Source of the DNA: JALOTE01 sp031422195
Lineage (GTDB): Bacteria; Pseudomonadota; Alphaproteobacteria; Rhizobiales; Rhizobiaceae
Direction: 5' to 3'
Length of the DNA: 13,477 bases
Assembly (NCBI GenBank): GCA_031422195.1
Contig: JANOPZ010000050.1
Span: 1 to 13,477, forward strand
Shown here: positions 7,215 through 13,477 of the stretch, in pieces
Layout of the letters: each line of letters starts with the position of its first letter
How positions within the stretch are numbered: the first letter of the stretch is position 1
The notes under the pieces: generated by a model
Told to the model about the DNA's origin: nothing
Databases searched by the model: none
What the model saw: the letters and a program-made list of their open reading frames with translations, nothing else
Translations under genes and position numbers: made by a program

Positions 7215-7310
7215 TTGCTGGCCTATTCTTAAATGGCAAGCAAGATTGTTTTATCGAGCTTCCAGCCATTGAAATTAGCCTATTTTGCTATGATCCACGA
7301 CAGAATGTCG
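7215..7310. promoter_or_regulatory. glcD/LysR-gene intergenic control region with two dyads
   Basis: The 159-base gap (7184-7342) between divergent genes contains two inverted repeats. TTGCTGGCC (7215-7223) and GGCAAGCAA (7235-7243) pair at eight of nine positions around an 11-base spacer. CGACA (7298-7302) and TGTCG (7306-7310) are perfect around GAA. LysR-type regulators commonly bind dyads in such gaps and control both directions. A possible -10 (TATGAT, 7289-7294) for the LysR gene lies just before the second dyad, but no well-spaced -35 was found. Confidence 0.35.
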
Positions 7311-7342
7311 CACGTATAGGCTTATGGAGGAAGAGACGGCTA

Positions 7343-8356
7343 ATGATGGCAGATTTAGGCGATTTAGAAATTTTCGCCCGCGTCGTGAGCGCGGGAAGCC
7401 TTTCTGCTGCTGGACGGGAATTAGACCTGTCGCCAGCCGTCGTCTCCAAGCGTCTGCGCCGCCTAGAAGACCATTTGGGCACAAGACTTTTACAACGCAC
7501 GACGCGGCAGATTGCTTTGACCGAGGCTGGTCAAGGTTTTTTTGAGCGTATCCTGCCAATATTGGCGGGTTTGGATGAAGCCGAAGCGTTTGTTACACGC
7601 CGCTCGACCATAGCGCGCGGAACCTTGAAGGTTACTGCGCCAACCTCCTTTGGGCGGCTTCATATTGCGCCATATCTCAGTGCCTTTATGACAGAAAATC
7701 CGGATCTCAATGTCAATTTAATGCTGACAGATAAGATCATCGATATTGTTGGCGAAGGTATTGATCTGGCTGTCCGTATTGGGGAACTGGCCGACTCCAG
7801 CTTGGTGGCGAAAAGGTTGGCCCCCGTATCGCGTTTTCTTGTTGCTTCGCCGGCTTACTTTAAGGGCCGGACACTTCCAAAAACATTGAACGATCTTGCC
7901 GATCATATTTGCATCCCACCCCATAATGGCGAACCTTGGCGCCTTGAAGGGCCAGAGGGCTCTGTTATTCACCGTCCGATCGGCCCGCTTTTAACCAACT
8001 CAAGCGAAGTGGTGCGCGAGGCTGTTATCAGCGGTGTGGGTATTGCCCTTCGCTCCACTTGGGATATTGGCCAAGAACTAAGCGCCGGTCACCTTGTGCG
8101 TGTTTTGCCCGCGTATGAAGGCAACCGCAGCGTGGCAATCCATGCGCTTTATCCTTCTAAACAATTTCTCCCTGCGAAAGTCCGGTTGTTTATTGATTAT
8201 TTGGTATCGCTTTATGCACCAAATCCACCTTGGAACAAACCTGTTATGACCGGAGATGACACTTTGGTTGTATTTTCCAAACGTCGTGCTCCTCAAAGTG
8301 AACCGGTTATTCGCACAACCGCGGAAAATGCATTCCGGCCTTTGAGCAGGAACTAA
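7343..8356 (+). CDS. LysR-type transcriptional regulator
   Basis: This 337-residue DNA-binding protein has a winged helix-turn-helix at about residues 4-63 (LGDLEIFARVVSAGSLSAAG, then SPAVVSKRLRRLEDHLGTRLLQRTTR). The effector-binding domain of the DmlR/CrgA-like branch follows (about 93-290, with DLAVRIGEL at 141-149). It is longer than the usual 290-310 because of an extra tail of some 40 residues after about 297, not recognised. Two adjacent ATGs (7343, 7346) are possible starts; GGAGG lies 12-15 bases upstream. Divergence from glcD suggests it controls glycolate oxidation, since LysR proteins often regulate the facing operon. In E. coli that job is done by GlcC, a GntR-family protein, so this is a different arrangement. 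The ligand is unknown. Likely autoregulated. Confidence 0.93.
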   Translation: MMADLGDLEIFARVVSAGSLSAAGRELDLSPAVVSKRLRRLEDHLGTRLLQRTTRQIALTEAGQGFFERILPILAGLDEAEAFVTRRSTIARGTLKVTAPTSFGRLHIAPYLSAFMTENPDLNVNLMLTDKIIDIVGEGIDLAVRIGELADSSLVAKRLAPVSRFLVASPAYFKGRTLPKTLNDLADHICIPPHNGEPWRLEGPEGSVIHRPIGPLLTNSSEVVREAVISGVGIALRSTWDIGQELSAGHLVRVLPAYEGNRSVAIHALYPSKQFLPAKVRLFIDYLVSLYAPNPPWNKPVMTGDDTLVVFSKRRAPQSEPVIRTTAENAFRPLSRN

Positions 8357-8414
8357 TCGATCAAGAACTAACATTCGCGTAAGTTGGACGGAAATTGAGT
8401 TTTAGGGTCAAGAC

Positions 8415-9737
8415 CTAAACATCGTATTCTGAGTTTGCGCCACGGATACGGCGGACCAACCAAAATACGCTTAGCGCGACAATTGGAACCGAGATTGCTG
8501 ACGTTAACTCGGGGGAAAACGGATAGCCCACTTCCTTTGCACCCTTTGCAACGTAGGCTACCAAACCGACCAGATAATAGGTCACAGCAGCGACAGACAG
8601 GCCTTCAACAGTGTGCTGCAAGCGAAGCTGCTGCTGCGCCCGCTTGTTCATAGACGTGAGAAGCGCACTGTTTTGTTTTTCCAGCTCGACATCCACGCGG
8701 GTGCGCAGCAGCGTTGCAGCGCGGGCCAGTTTGCGCGACAAATTGGCTTGGCGTTCTTCGATTGAGCGGCAGGTTCGCATCGCGGGGGCCATACGGCGCT
8801 GTAAAAAAGCGTGCCAGCTTTCGTAACCAGTGACCGGAGTTTCACCAAGCGCAGCAACGCGCTCAGTTACGATTTCATCGTAAGCGCGGCTCGCGCCAAA
8901 ACGGAACAGAGTTGAAGCGGCATCAGATTCCAGTTCTGCCGTTAAGCCGTTCAAGTTTTCTAATTGTTCTTGACTGTCATTCGTTGGCGAATTGCGCATT
9001 CGTAATGTTAAGTCAGCTAAGCGATCTTCCATGTTACGGAGGCGCGGAGACAAGCGCTGCGCCAAGGGAAGCCCTAAAAGCGCAAGAGTTCGATAGGTTT
9101 CAATTTCGATGACGCGTTGCGCCAAAGCCCCCGCACGTGCAGGTGTTATGCCTTTGTCAAAGATCACGATACGCGTTAGACCTTCGGCATCCTGCCTAAA
9201 GTCAGTAGCAATTGCGGCCATACCGCCTTCAACAATTGAAAAGCAAAGACTGGCGGCATCAAACGATTCGAGCACTTTTTCATTTGGCTTTGTCCAAGAG
9301 CGCACCTCGACCCGCACGCCAGAGATAACAGTGCCTGGCGCCGGGAAACCTGACGAAAAAGGCATATCGCCAACCGGTTCAAACGTGCGTGCATTGGCAA
9401 GCCCGTCAAAGAGATAGGTTGAAAATTCGCTATGGCGCTCCCACCGCAATTGGCCTTTGCCCCAGGGAAGCAAGTGGTGTCGTGCACCGTCGGCCGGCCC
9501 GCTGGCTCCACGTGCGCGGCAAAGGTCACTGATCACAGCTTTGTCTGCTGCAACACCACCATCCAGCATTAAGGCCAGTTGAATTAGAATACGCGGTGGC
9601 ACCAATGTTGGTGCTGGTCGTGAATGCAATTCGCCCAAAGCGGCAATACGTTCGCGGTAGGCTGGAAAACCCATAACCCGCGGTCCAGCGGCAGTTGAAG
9701 TGTCTGACAAAAGATCAATTGGTTTTTGGTCCGACAT
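8415..9737 (-). CDS. DUF3422 family membrane-anchored protein
   Basis: A 440-residue protein with the hallmarks of DUF3422. ELHSRPAPTL lies near the N-terminus (36-45), and a long globular part extends to about 220. Two Arg/Glu/Leu-rich stretches likely to form coiled coils follow (about 225-275 and 325-372). The C-terminus has VEGLSVAAVTYYLVGLVAYV (377-396) and a second hydrophobic segment at about 413-428, giving two membrane helices with a short positive tail. The family is widespread in Proteobacteria and has no established function. GAGGGG eight bases upstream supports the start. It follows the hydroxyacid dehydrogenase on the same strand after a 123-base gap, so joint transcription is possible but unproven. 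It converges on the LysR gene. Confidence 0.87.
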   Translation of the reverse strand: MSDQKPIDLLSDTSTAAGPRVMGFPAYRERIAALGELHSRPAPTLVPPRILIQLALMLDGGVAADKAVISDLCRARGASGPADGARHHLLPWGKGQLRWERHSEFSTYLFDGLANARTFEPVGDMPFSSGFPAPGTVISGVRVEVRSWTKPNEKVLESFDAASLCFSIVEGGMAAIATDFRQDAEGLTRIVIFDKGITPARAGALAQRVIEIETYRTLALLGLPLAQRLSPRLRNMEDRLADLTLRMRNSPTNDSQEQLENLNGLTAELESDAASTLFRFGASRAYDEIVTERVAALGETPVTGYESWHAFLQRRMAPAMRTCRSIEERQANLSRKLARAATLLRTRVDVELEKQNSALLTSMNKRAQQQLRLQHTVEGLSVAAVTYYLVGLVAYVAKGAKEVGYPFSPELTSAISVPIVALSVFWLVRRIRGANSEYDV

Positions 9738-9860
9738 GCTCAGAACCCCTCGCGTATTTCAAATCGAGTAACAAATGTTTCAGCCAAGGCGTCAAGGGTT
9801 TGTGCGCTATTTCAACTCGGCCTACAGTTCACCAGGTGCAGCATATTGCCGCAACGGAGT

Positions 9861-11078
9861 TCAGGCCAGTTTTTTAACGGCAGATTTCGTTGATTTTACC
9901 GTTGTGACAATTTTGGCGCTGACTGGCGCAAGCCCGGTGTGCAAATCCAACATATTATGGCGGCCAACGTTGCTAATGTCAGTTTCACCGCATAGCGCCA
10001 TAGTTTTATCCAATTCGCCTTTCAAAATTTCAAGGGATTTGGTGACGCCTGCTTGGCCCATTGCGCCCAAGCCATAAATATATGCGCGCCCGATATAGGT
10101 TGATTTGGCACCCATAGCGATGGCTTTAAAAATATCTTGACCGGTGCGAATGCCACCGTCAACGTGCACTTCAATCTTGTCGCCAACAGCATCCACGATG
10201 CGCGGCAGCATATCGATGGAGGCCGCGGTACCATCCAATTGCCGCCCGCCGTGGTTTGAAACAATAATTGCGTCGGCGCCGATATCGGCTGCAATTCTAG
10301 CATCTTCAACGTCATTGATGCCTTTGAGAATTAATTTTCGGTCCCAGCGTTTTTTAATCCACTCAACTGATGACCAATCTAACGTGGGATCAAACTGCTC
10401 ATTGGTCCAAGATGAAAGCGAACCGAGATCACCAACACCTTTTGCGTGACCCACAATATTGCGGAACGTGCGGCGCTCGGTTCCGAGCATCTGCAATCCC
10501 CAACGCAGCTTTGTCATCAAATCAAGAACCACCGCCAGATTGGGTTTTGGGGGCACGGAAAGACCGTTTTTAACATCTTTGTGGCGTTGGCCAAGCACTT
10601 GCAAATCTAAGGTCAGCACCAAGGCATCGCACCTTGCGGCTTTGGCACGTTCAATCAGAGATTCAGAAAAAACCCGGTCGCGCATTACATAGAGTTGGAA
10701 CCAAAATGGCACGGTTGTATTTGCCGCAACATCTTCAATTGAACAAATGCTCATGGTTGAGAGCGTAAATGGTACCCCAAATTTTTCGGCAGCCTTGGCG
10801 GCTGCAATTTCGCCGTCTGCATGCTGCATACCGGTCAAACCAACCGGTGCCAGCGCCACTGGCATAGCAACGTCGCGGCCAATCATTTGGGTTTTCAAAG
10901 AACGATTATCAATATTGCGGGCAACACGCTGCCGAAGATGATAACGCCCATACGCCGCTTCATTATCGCGGTACGTACTTTCGGTGTAGGATCCAGAATC
11001 GGCATAATCATAAAACATTTTAGGCACGCGGCGTTTGGCGAGCTGTCTTAAATCTTCTATTGTGGTGATGGTCGCCAT
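9861..11078 (-). CDS. FMN-dependent alpha-hydroxy acid dehydrogenase (LldD/glycolate oxidase family)
   Basis: This 405-residue TIM-barrel flavoenzyme oxidises an L-2-hydroxyacid, most often L-lactate to pyruvate in bacteria. Active-site residues align with plant glycolate oxidase: Tyr23, Tyr130 (FQLY), Asp158 (LTLDL), Lys252 (LILKG), the catalytic base His276 and Arg279 (SNHGGRQLD). The FMN-phosphate motif is DGGIRTGQDIFKAIAMGA (307-324). Length is close to E. coli LldD (396). No N-terminal cytochrome domain is present, so electrons go to quinone or oxygen. GGGGG six bases before the ATG supports the start. lldD is the likeliest identity, but glycolate, mandelate or another substrate cannot be excluded, so I give no symbol. 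It lies near glcDEF but is separately controlled. Confidence 0.9.
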   Translation of the reverse strand: MATITTIEDLRQLAKRRVPKMFYDYADSGSYTESTYRDNEAAYGRYHLRQRVARNIDNRSLKTQMIGRDVAMPVALAPVGLTGMQHADGEIAAAKAAEKFGVPFTLSTMSICSIEDVAANTTVPFWFQLYVMRDRVFSESLIERAKAARCDALVLTLDLQVLGQRHKDVKNGLSVPPKPNLAVVLDLMTKLRWGLQMLGTERRTFRNIVGHAKGVGDLGSLSSWTNEQFDPTLDWSSVEWIKKRWDRKLILKGINDVEDARIAADIGADAIIVSNHGGRQLDGTAASIDMLPRIVDAVGDKIEVHVDGGIRTGQDIFKAIAMGAKSTYIGRAYIYGLGAMGQAGVTKSLEILKGELDKTMALCGETDISNVGRHNMLDLHTGLAPVSAKIVTTVKSTKSAVKKLA

Positions 11079-11127
11079 TTTATGCCCCCAGATTTCAACG
11101 CAGAAATATGCGTCTCAGCATGAGATA

Positions 11128-11155
11128 GCGATAGCAGGTAGTCATAAAGCGTCAA
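11128..11155 (-). promoter_or_regulatory. Weak candidate promoter of the hydroxyacid dehydrogenase gene
   Basis: On the minus strand TTGACG (11155-11150) is followed after 16 bases by TATCGC (11133-11128), placing a start site near 11121 and a leader of about 40 bases. The -35 is good, the -10 poor. It lies between the small ORF stop and the dehydrogenase gene, which would let the enzyme be transcribed independently. Confidence 0.3.
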
Positions 11156-11179
11156 CGACTGACTGACCTGCTTACAGAC

Positions 11180-11323
11180 TTAGTTGTTGGCTTTAATCAC
11201 GGCATAACCGTCTACAACAGCTTCTGTCTGGCCACTGGCATTAACAGAATAAAGCCCCAAACCTGAAAACATCAGGCTAACAACAATACCGGCGAAACAA
11301 ATGCTAGCACGCAAAACGCTCAT
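11180..11323 (-). CDS. Small secreted or single-span membrane protein (47 residues), unrecognised
   Basis: A short ORF reads MSVLRASICFAGIVVSLMFS, then a Gly/Leu/Tyr stretch with SVNASGQTEA, and ends in VIKANN before TAA. A single Arg in front of a hydrophobic core of about 18 residues (8-25) and a small-residue SVNAS site (26-30) give the look of a signal peptide or signal anchor. If cleaved, the exported peptide would be about 18-20 residues. GGGG lies six to ten bases before the ATG. It fills much of the 450-base gap between the dehydrogenase start and rsmE. I do not recognise the family and no function is suggested. The organised composition argues against chance, but 47 codons is too few to be certain. 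The rest of the gap shows only a small hairpin (TGTTGC 11447-11452 with GCAACA 11459-11464) and no gene. Confidence 0.5.
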   Translation of the reverse strand: MSVLRASICFAGIVVSLMFSGLGLYSVNASGQTEAVVDGYAVIKANN

Positions 11324-11531
11324 TATAGACCCCAAATCCCATCACTAAACGGCATCCAAACCGCTTAAAATATCTGTGCCGCTAAAACCTGATTGAATGT
11401 TCCATTGCAATCAACAATTTACATTTGATACAGGTTAAACTCGGCATGTTGCATTGCAGCAACAACAACTGCGCACAAATTGCACCAATTCCATTAAGGA
11501 TAAGTTAGTTAATATGAACTTGGAATGAATG

Positions 11532-12266
11532 ATGCGAGCAAATTACAAGTTACAACGGCTATTTGTGCAGGGTACTTTGAGCCTTGATAACGCTACGGCA
11601 CTCAATGATATTCAAACACATTACCTGTTGACAGTTTTGCGCAAAGACGATGGTGCACAGATACTGGCTTTTAATGGCCGAGATGGCGAATGGCTGTGCA
11701 GCCTAAGACGCGATGGCAAAAAGCGCGCGCTTTTGTTGCCACAAAATCAAACGCGGTCGCAACCCGATCCAAGCCTATTGCGCTTTATGTTTGCGCCCTT
11801 GAAAGTTGGACGACTGGACTTTCTGGTCGAAAAGGCGACCGAAATGGGTGCGGGCACCATTGAACCGGTGATAACGGCATTTACCCAAAACCGGCATGTC
11901 TCGGCGGAAAAAATTCAACGTTGGGCGCTGGAGGCTGCTGAACAGTGCGGCGTGCTTTCTGTGCCAAAAATGGTTCAATTAAAATCATTAGAAGCCGCTC
12001 TCGATTGCTGGGATGCCAATGTTCCTCTGATTTTTTGTGATGAGGACAGCCCATTTGATAACCCGCTCACCGCTTTGGCCACCTTAAAGCGCGGGCCATT
12101 GGCTGTACTTGTTGGGCCGGAAGGAGGATTTTCAGAAACAGAACGCACAATGCTGCGCAACTTGCCATTCGTCACCGCAATCCCGCTTGGCCCGCGGATT
12201 TTGCGGGCAGATACCGCGGCGATAGCGGCTCTAGCCGTTGTACAAGCCAGCATCGGCGATTGGTAA
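11532..12266 (+). CDS. rsmE: 16S rRNA (uracil(1498)-N(3))-methyltransferase
   Basis: RsmE methylates N3 of U1498 in 16S rRNA on the 30S subunit, using S-adenosylmethionine. The protein (244 residues from the start used here) has a PUA-like N-terminal part (QRLFVQG..., IQTHYLLTVLRKDDG). The SPOUT-fold C-terminal domain contains LVEKATEMGAGTIEP (about 98-112), RWALEAAEQC, LVGPEGGFSETE (about 193-204) and IPLGPRILRADTA (about 217-229), which form the knotted cofactor site. Two adjacent ATGs (11529, 11532) open the frame. The second is preferred because TTGGA then lies seven bases upstream, and MRANYK looks like the usual start. It is followed after 111 bases by gshA on the same strand, an arrangement I recall from Hyphomicrobiales. 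The upstream gap holds no clear promoter by eye. Confidence 0.94.
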   Translation: MRANYKLQRLFVQGTLSLDNATALNDIQTHYLLTVLRKDDGAQILAFNGRDGEWLCSLRRDGKKRALLLPQNQTRSQPDPSLLRFMFAPLKVGRLDFLVEKATEMGAGTIEPVITAFTQNRHVSAEKIQRWALEAAEQCGVLSVPKMVQLKSLEAALDCWDANVPLIFCDEDSPFDNPLTALATLKRGPLAVLVGPEGGFSETERTMLRNLPFVTAIPLGPRILRADTAAIAALAVVQASIGDW

Positions 12267-12377
12267 TAAGCCTTCCTTTTTAATCAATCGTCATTTAACG
12301 ATGAATTGTGAATAATTGACTTGATCATTCGCCCAAGTTGGCGTCATTCACGTGTTTTATTTGGGGGTTTTGCATAT

Positions 12378-13477
12378 ATGGCGCGTGATACAATAGACTC
12401 CCGGCCCTTAACCTCGGTCAGCGAACTCACGGCCTATATTGCGGCTGGCAACAAGCCGATAGACCAATGGCGCATTGGCACCGAACACGAAAAATTTGCG
12501 TTCTTTAAGGATGGCAACCGGCCTGTGCCCTATGAAGGCAATAACGGTATTCGGGCGTTGCTCGAAGGCATGCAAAACCTGCTTGGCTGGCAGCCAATCA
12601 TTGATGACGGCAATGTAATTGGGCTTGTTGAACCCACTGGCCAAGGCGCTATCAGCTTGGAGCCCGGCGGGCAGTTTGAACTTTCTGGCGCTCCACTTGA
12701 AACCATTCACCAGACCTGCCGCGAATCCAATGCGCATTTGGCGCAGCTGCGCCAAATTGCTGAGCCGCTGGGAATTGGCTTTCTCGGGTTGGGTGGAAGC
12801 CCGAAATGGAGCTTAGCTGAGACACCGCGTATGCCAAAATCGCGTTACAACATCATGAGCCGCTATATGCCAAAGGTCGGCAGCCAAGGCCTTGATATGA
12901 TGTATCGCACCTGTACGATTCAGGTGAATTTAGATTTTTCATCTGAATCCGATATGCGCAAAAAGATGCAGGTCGGCATGCGGCTTCAGCCATTAGCGAC
13001 GGCACTGTTTGCGTCCTCGCCATTTACCCAAGCCAAGCCTAACGGGTTTCAAAGCTGGCGCGGCAATATCTGGCGCGACACGGATAATAATCGTTCCGGC
13101 GTGCCAGCGCGCGTGTTGGCCCCCGATTTTTGTTTTGCTGACTATGTCGAATGGGCACTGGATGTGCCCATGTATTTTGTGATGCGCGACGGGCATTATC
13201 ATGATGCAACGCATGTCACATTCCGCCAATTTATGAATGGTGTGTTGAAAAACGAGATCGCCAATTCAGAGCCAAATATGGGCGATTGGATCAACCATCT
13301 CGGCACATTGTTTCCTGATGTGCGTTTGAAACGTTTCCTCGAAATGCGCGGTGCCGATGGCGGGCCATGGCGGCGTATTTGCGCCCTGCCCGCTTTTTGG
13401 GTTGGCTTGCTGTATGACCAGACATCGCTGGATGCAGCCGATGAACTGACCAAAAATTGGACCCGCCACGATGTGCT
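12378..13477 (+). CDS. gshA: Glutamate-cysteine ligase, 5' part (cut by window edge)
   Basis: This enzyme makes gamma-glutamylcysteine from glutamate and cysteine with ATP, the first step of glutathione synthesis, in the cytosol. The frame is open from ATG 12378 to the right edge: 366 codons of an expected 450-460. It is the plant/alphaproteobacterial type (GCS2), not the E. coli type. Motifs seen are IGTEHEKF (33-40), EPGGQFELSG (95-104), MPKSRYNIM (152-160), RTCTIQVNLDF (177-187) and LEMRGADGGPW (321-331). GGGGG ten bases upstream supports the start. No frameshift or internal stop is visible. It follows rsmE after a 111-base gap with a weak hairpin (ATCGT/ACGAT) but no convincing terminator or promoter, so partial co-transcription is possible. 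Confidence 0.95.
   Translation, partial: MARDTIDSRPLTSVSELTAYIAAGNKPIDQWRIGTEHEKFAFFKDGNRPVPYEGNNGIRALLEGMQNLLGWQPIIDDGNVIGLVEPTGQGAISLEPGGQFELSGAPLETIHQTCRESNAHLAQLRQIAEPLGIGFLGLGGSPKWSLAETPRMPKSRYNIMSRYMPKVGSQGLDMMYRTCTIQVNLDFSSESDMRKKMQVGMRLQPLATALFASSPFTQAKPNGFQSWRGNIWRDTDNNRSGVPARVLAPDFCFADYVEWALDVPMYFVMRDGHYHDATHVTFRQFMNGVLKNEIANSEPNMGDWINHLGTLFPDVRLKRFLEMRGADGGPWRRICALPAFWVGLLYDQTSLDAADELTKNWTRHDV

Noticed and set aside
8401..8419. TTTAGG...CCTAAA hairpin between the converging LysR and DUF3422 genes, as a terminator
   Set aside because: The stem is only six A/T-rich pairs, overlaps the DUF3422 stop codon and has no T-run on either side.
12286..12345. Promoter or terminator in the rsmE-gshA gap
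   Set aside because: TTGACT at 12316 has no -10 at proper spacing, and the ATCGT/ACGAT hairpin is short with no T-run.
1..13477. CRISPR arrays, tRNA or rRNA genes, toxin-antitoxin or phage modules
   Set aside because: No regularly spaced repeats, cloverleaf signatures or matching protein families were seen on either strand.

Overview
The window looks like chromosomal DNA from an alphaproteobacterium, most probably of the Hyphomicrobiales (Rhizobiales). The basis is the protein families and their arrangement: a glcDEF operon, a DUF3422 membrane protein, and rsmE followed by an alphaproteobacterial-type glutamate-cysteine ligase. A GC-rich palindromic intergenic element near the left edge fits too. 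Base composition looks roughly balanced by eye. No taxonomic search was possible.

Layout. (1) Bases 1-131 hold the last 42 codons of a transposase-like gene, probably IS1 family, followed by a GC-rich palindromic element. (2) Bases 190-1184, minus strand: a two-gene unit of 3-methyladenine DNA glycosylase I (tag) and a DUF1801 protein, overlapping by ATGA. Its upstream region has a recognisable promoter and three copies of a TGATTCACC repeat. (3) Bases 1382-2203: an exported L,D-transpeptidase that ends at a strong hairpin terminator. (4) Bases 2383-3246: a BASS-family transporter, tail-to-tail and overlapping by 16 bases with the glycolate oxidase operon glcD-glcE-glcF (7183 to 3231, minus strand). 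(5) Bases 7343-8356: a LysR-type regulator divergent from glcD. (6) Minus strand: a DUF3422 protein (9737-8415) and an FMN-dependent 2-hydroxyacid dehydrogenase of the LldD/glycolate oxidase family (11078-9861). (7) A small 47-residue membrane or secreted ORF (11323-11180), too short for routine calling. (8) Plus strand: rsmE (11532-12266) and gshA from 12378, cut by the right edge.

How the genes work together. The centre of the window is 2-hydroxyacid oxidation. GlcDEF would oxidise glycolate to glyoxylate, and the FMN enzyme would oxidise L-lactate or a similar acid. The LysR protein is well placed to control glcDEF. The BASS carrier is a candidate, unproven, for supplying an organic acid. 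The flanks are housekeeping: alkylation repair, cell-wall crosslinking, 16S rRNA methylation and glutathione synthesis.

I see no CRISPR array, tRNA, rRNA, phage or defence module, and no clearly unprecedented system. The items most worth a second look are the repeat-bearing tag promoter, the small unlabelled ORF, the transposase tail, the glcD/LysR intergenic dyads and the BASS-glc pairing.
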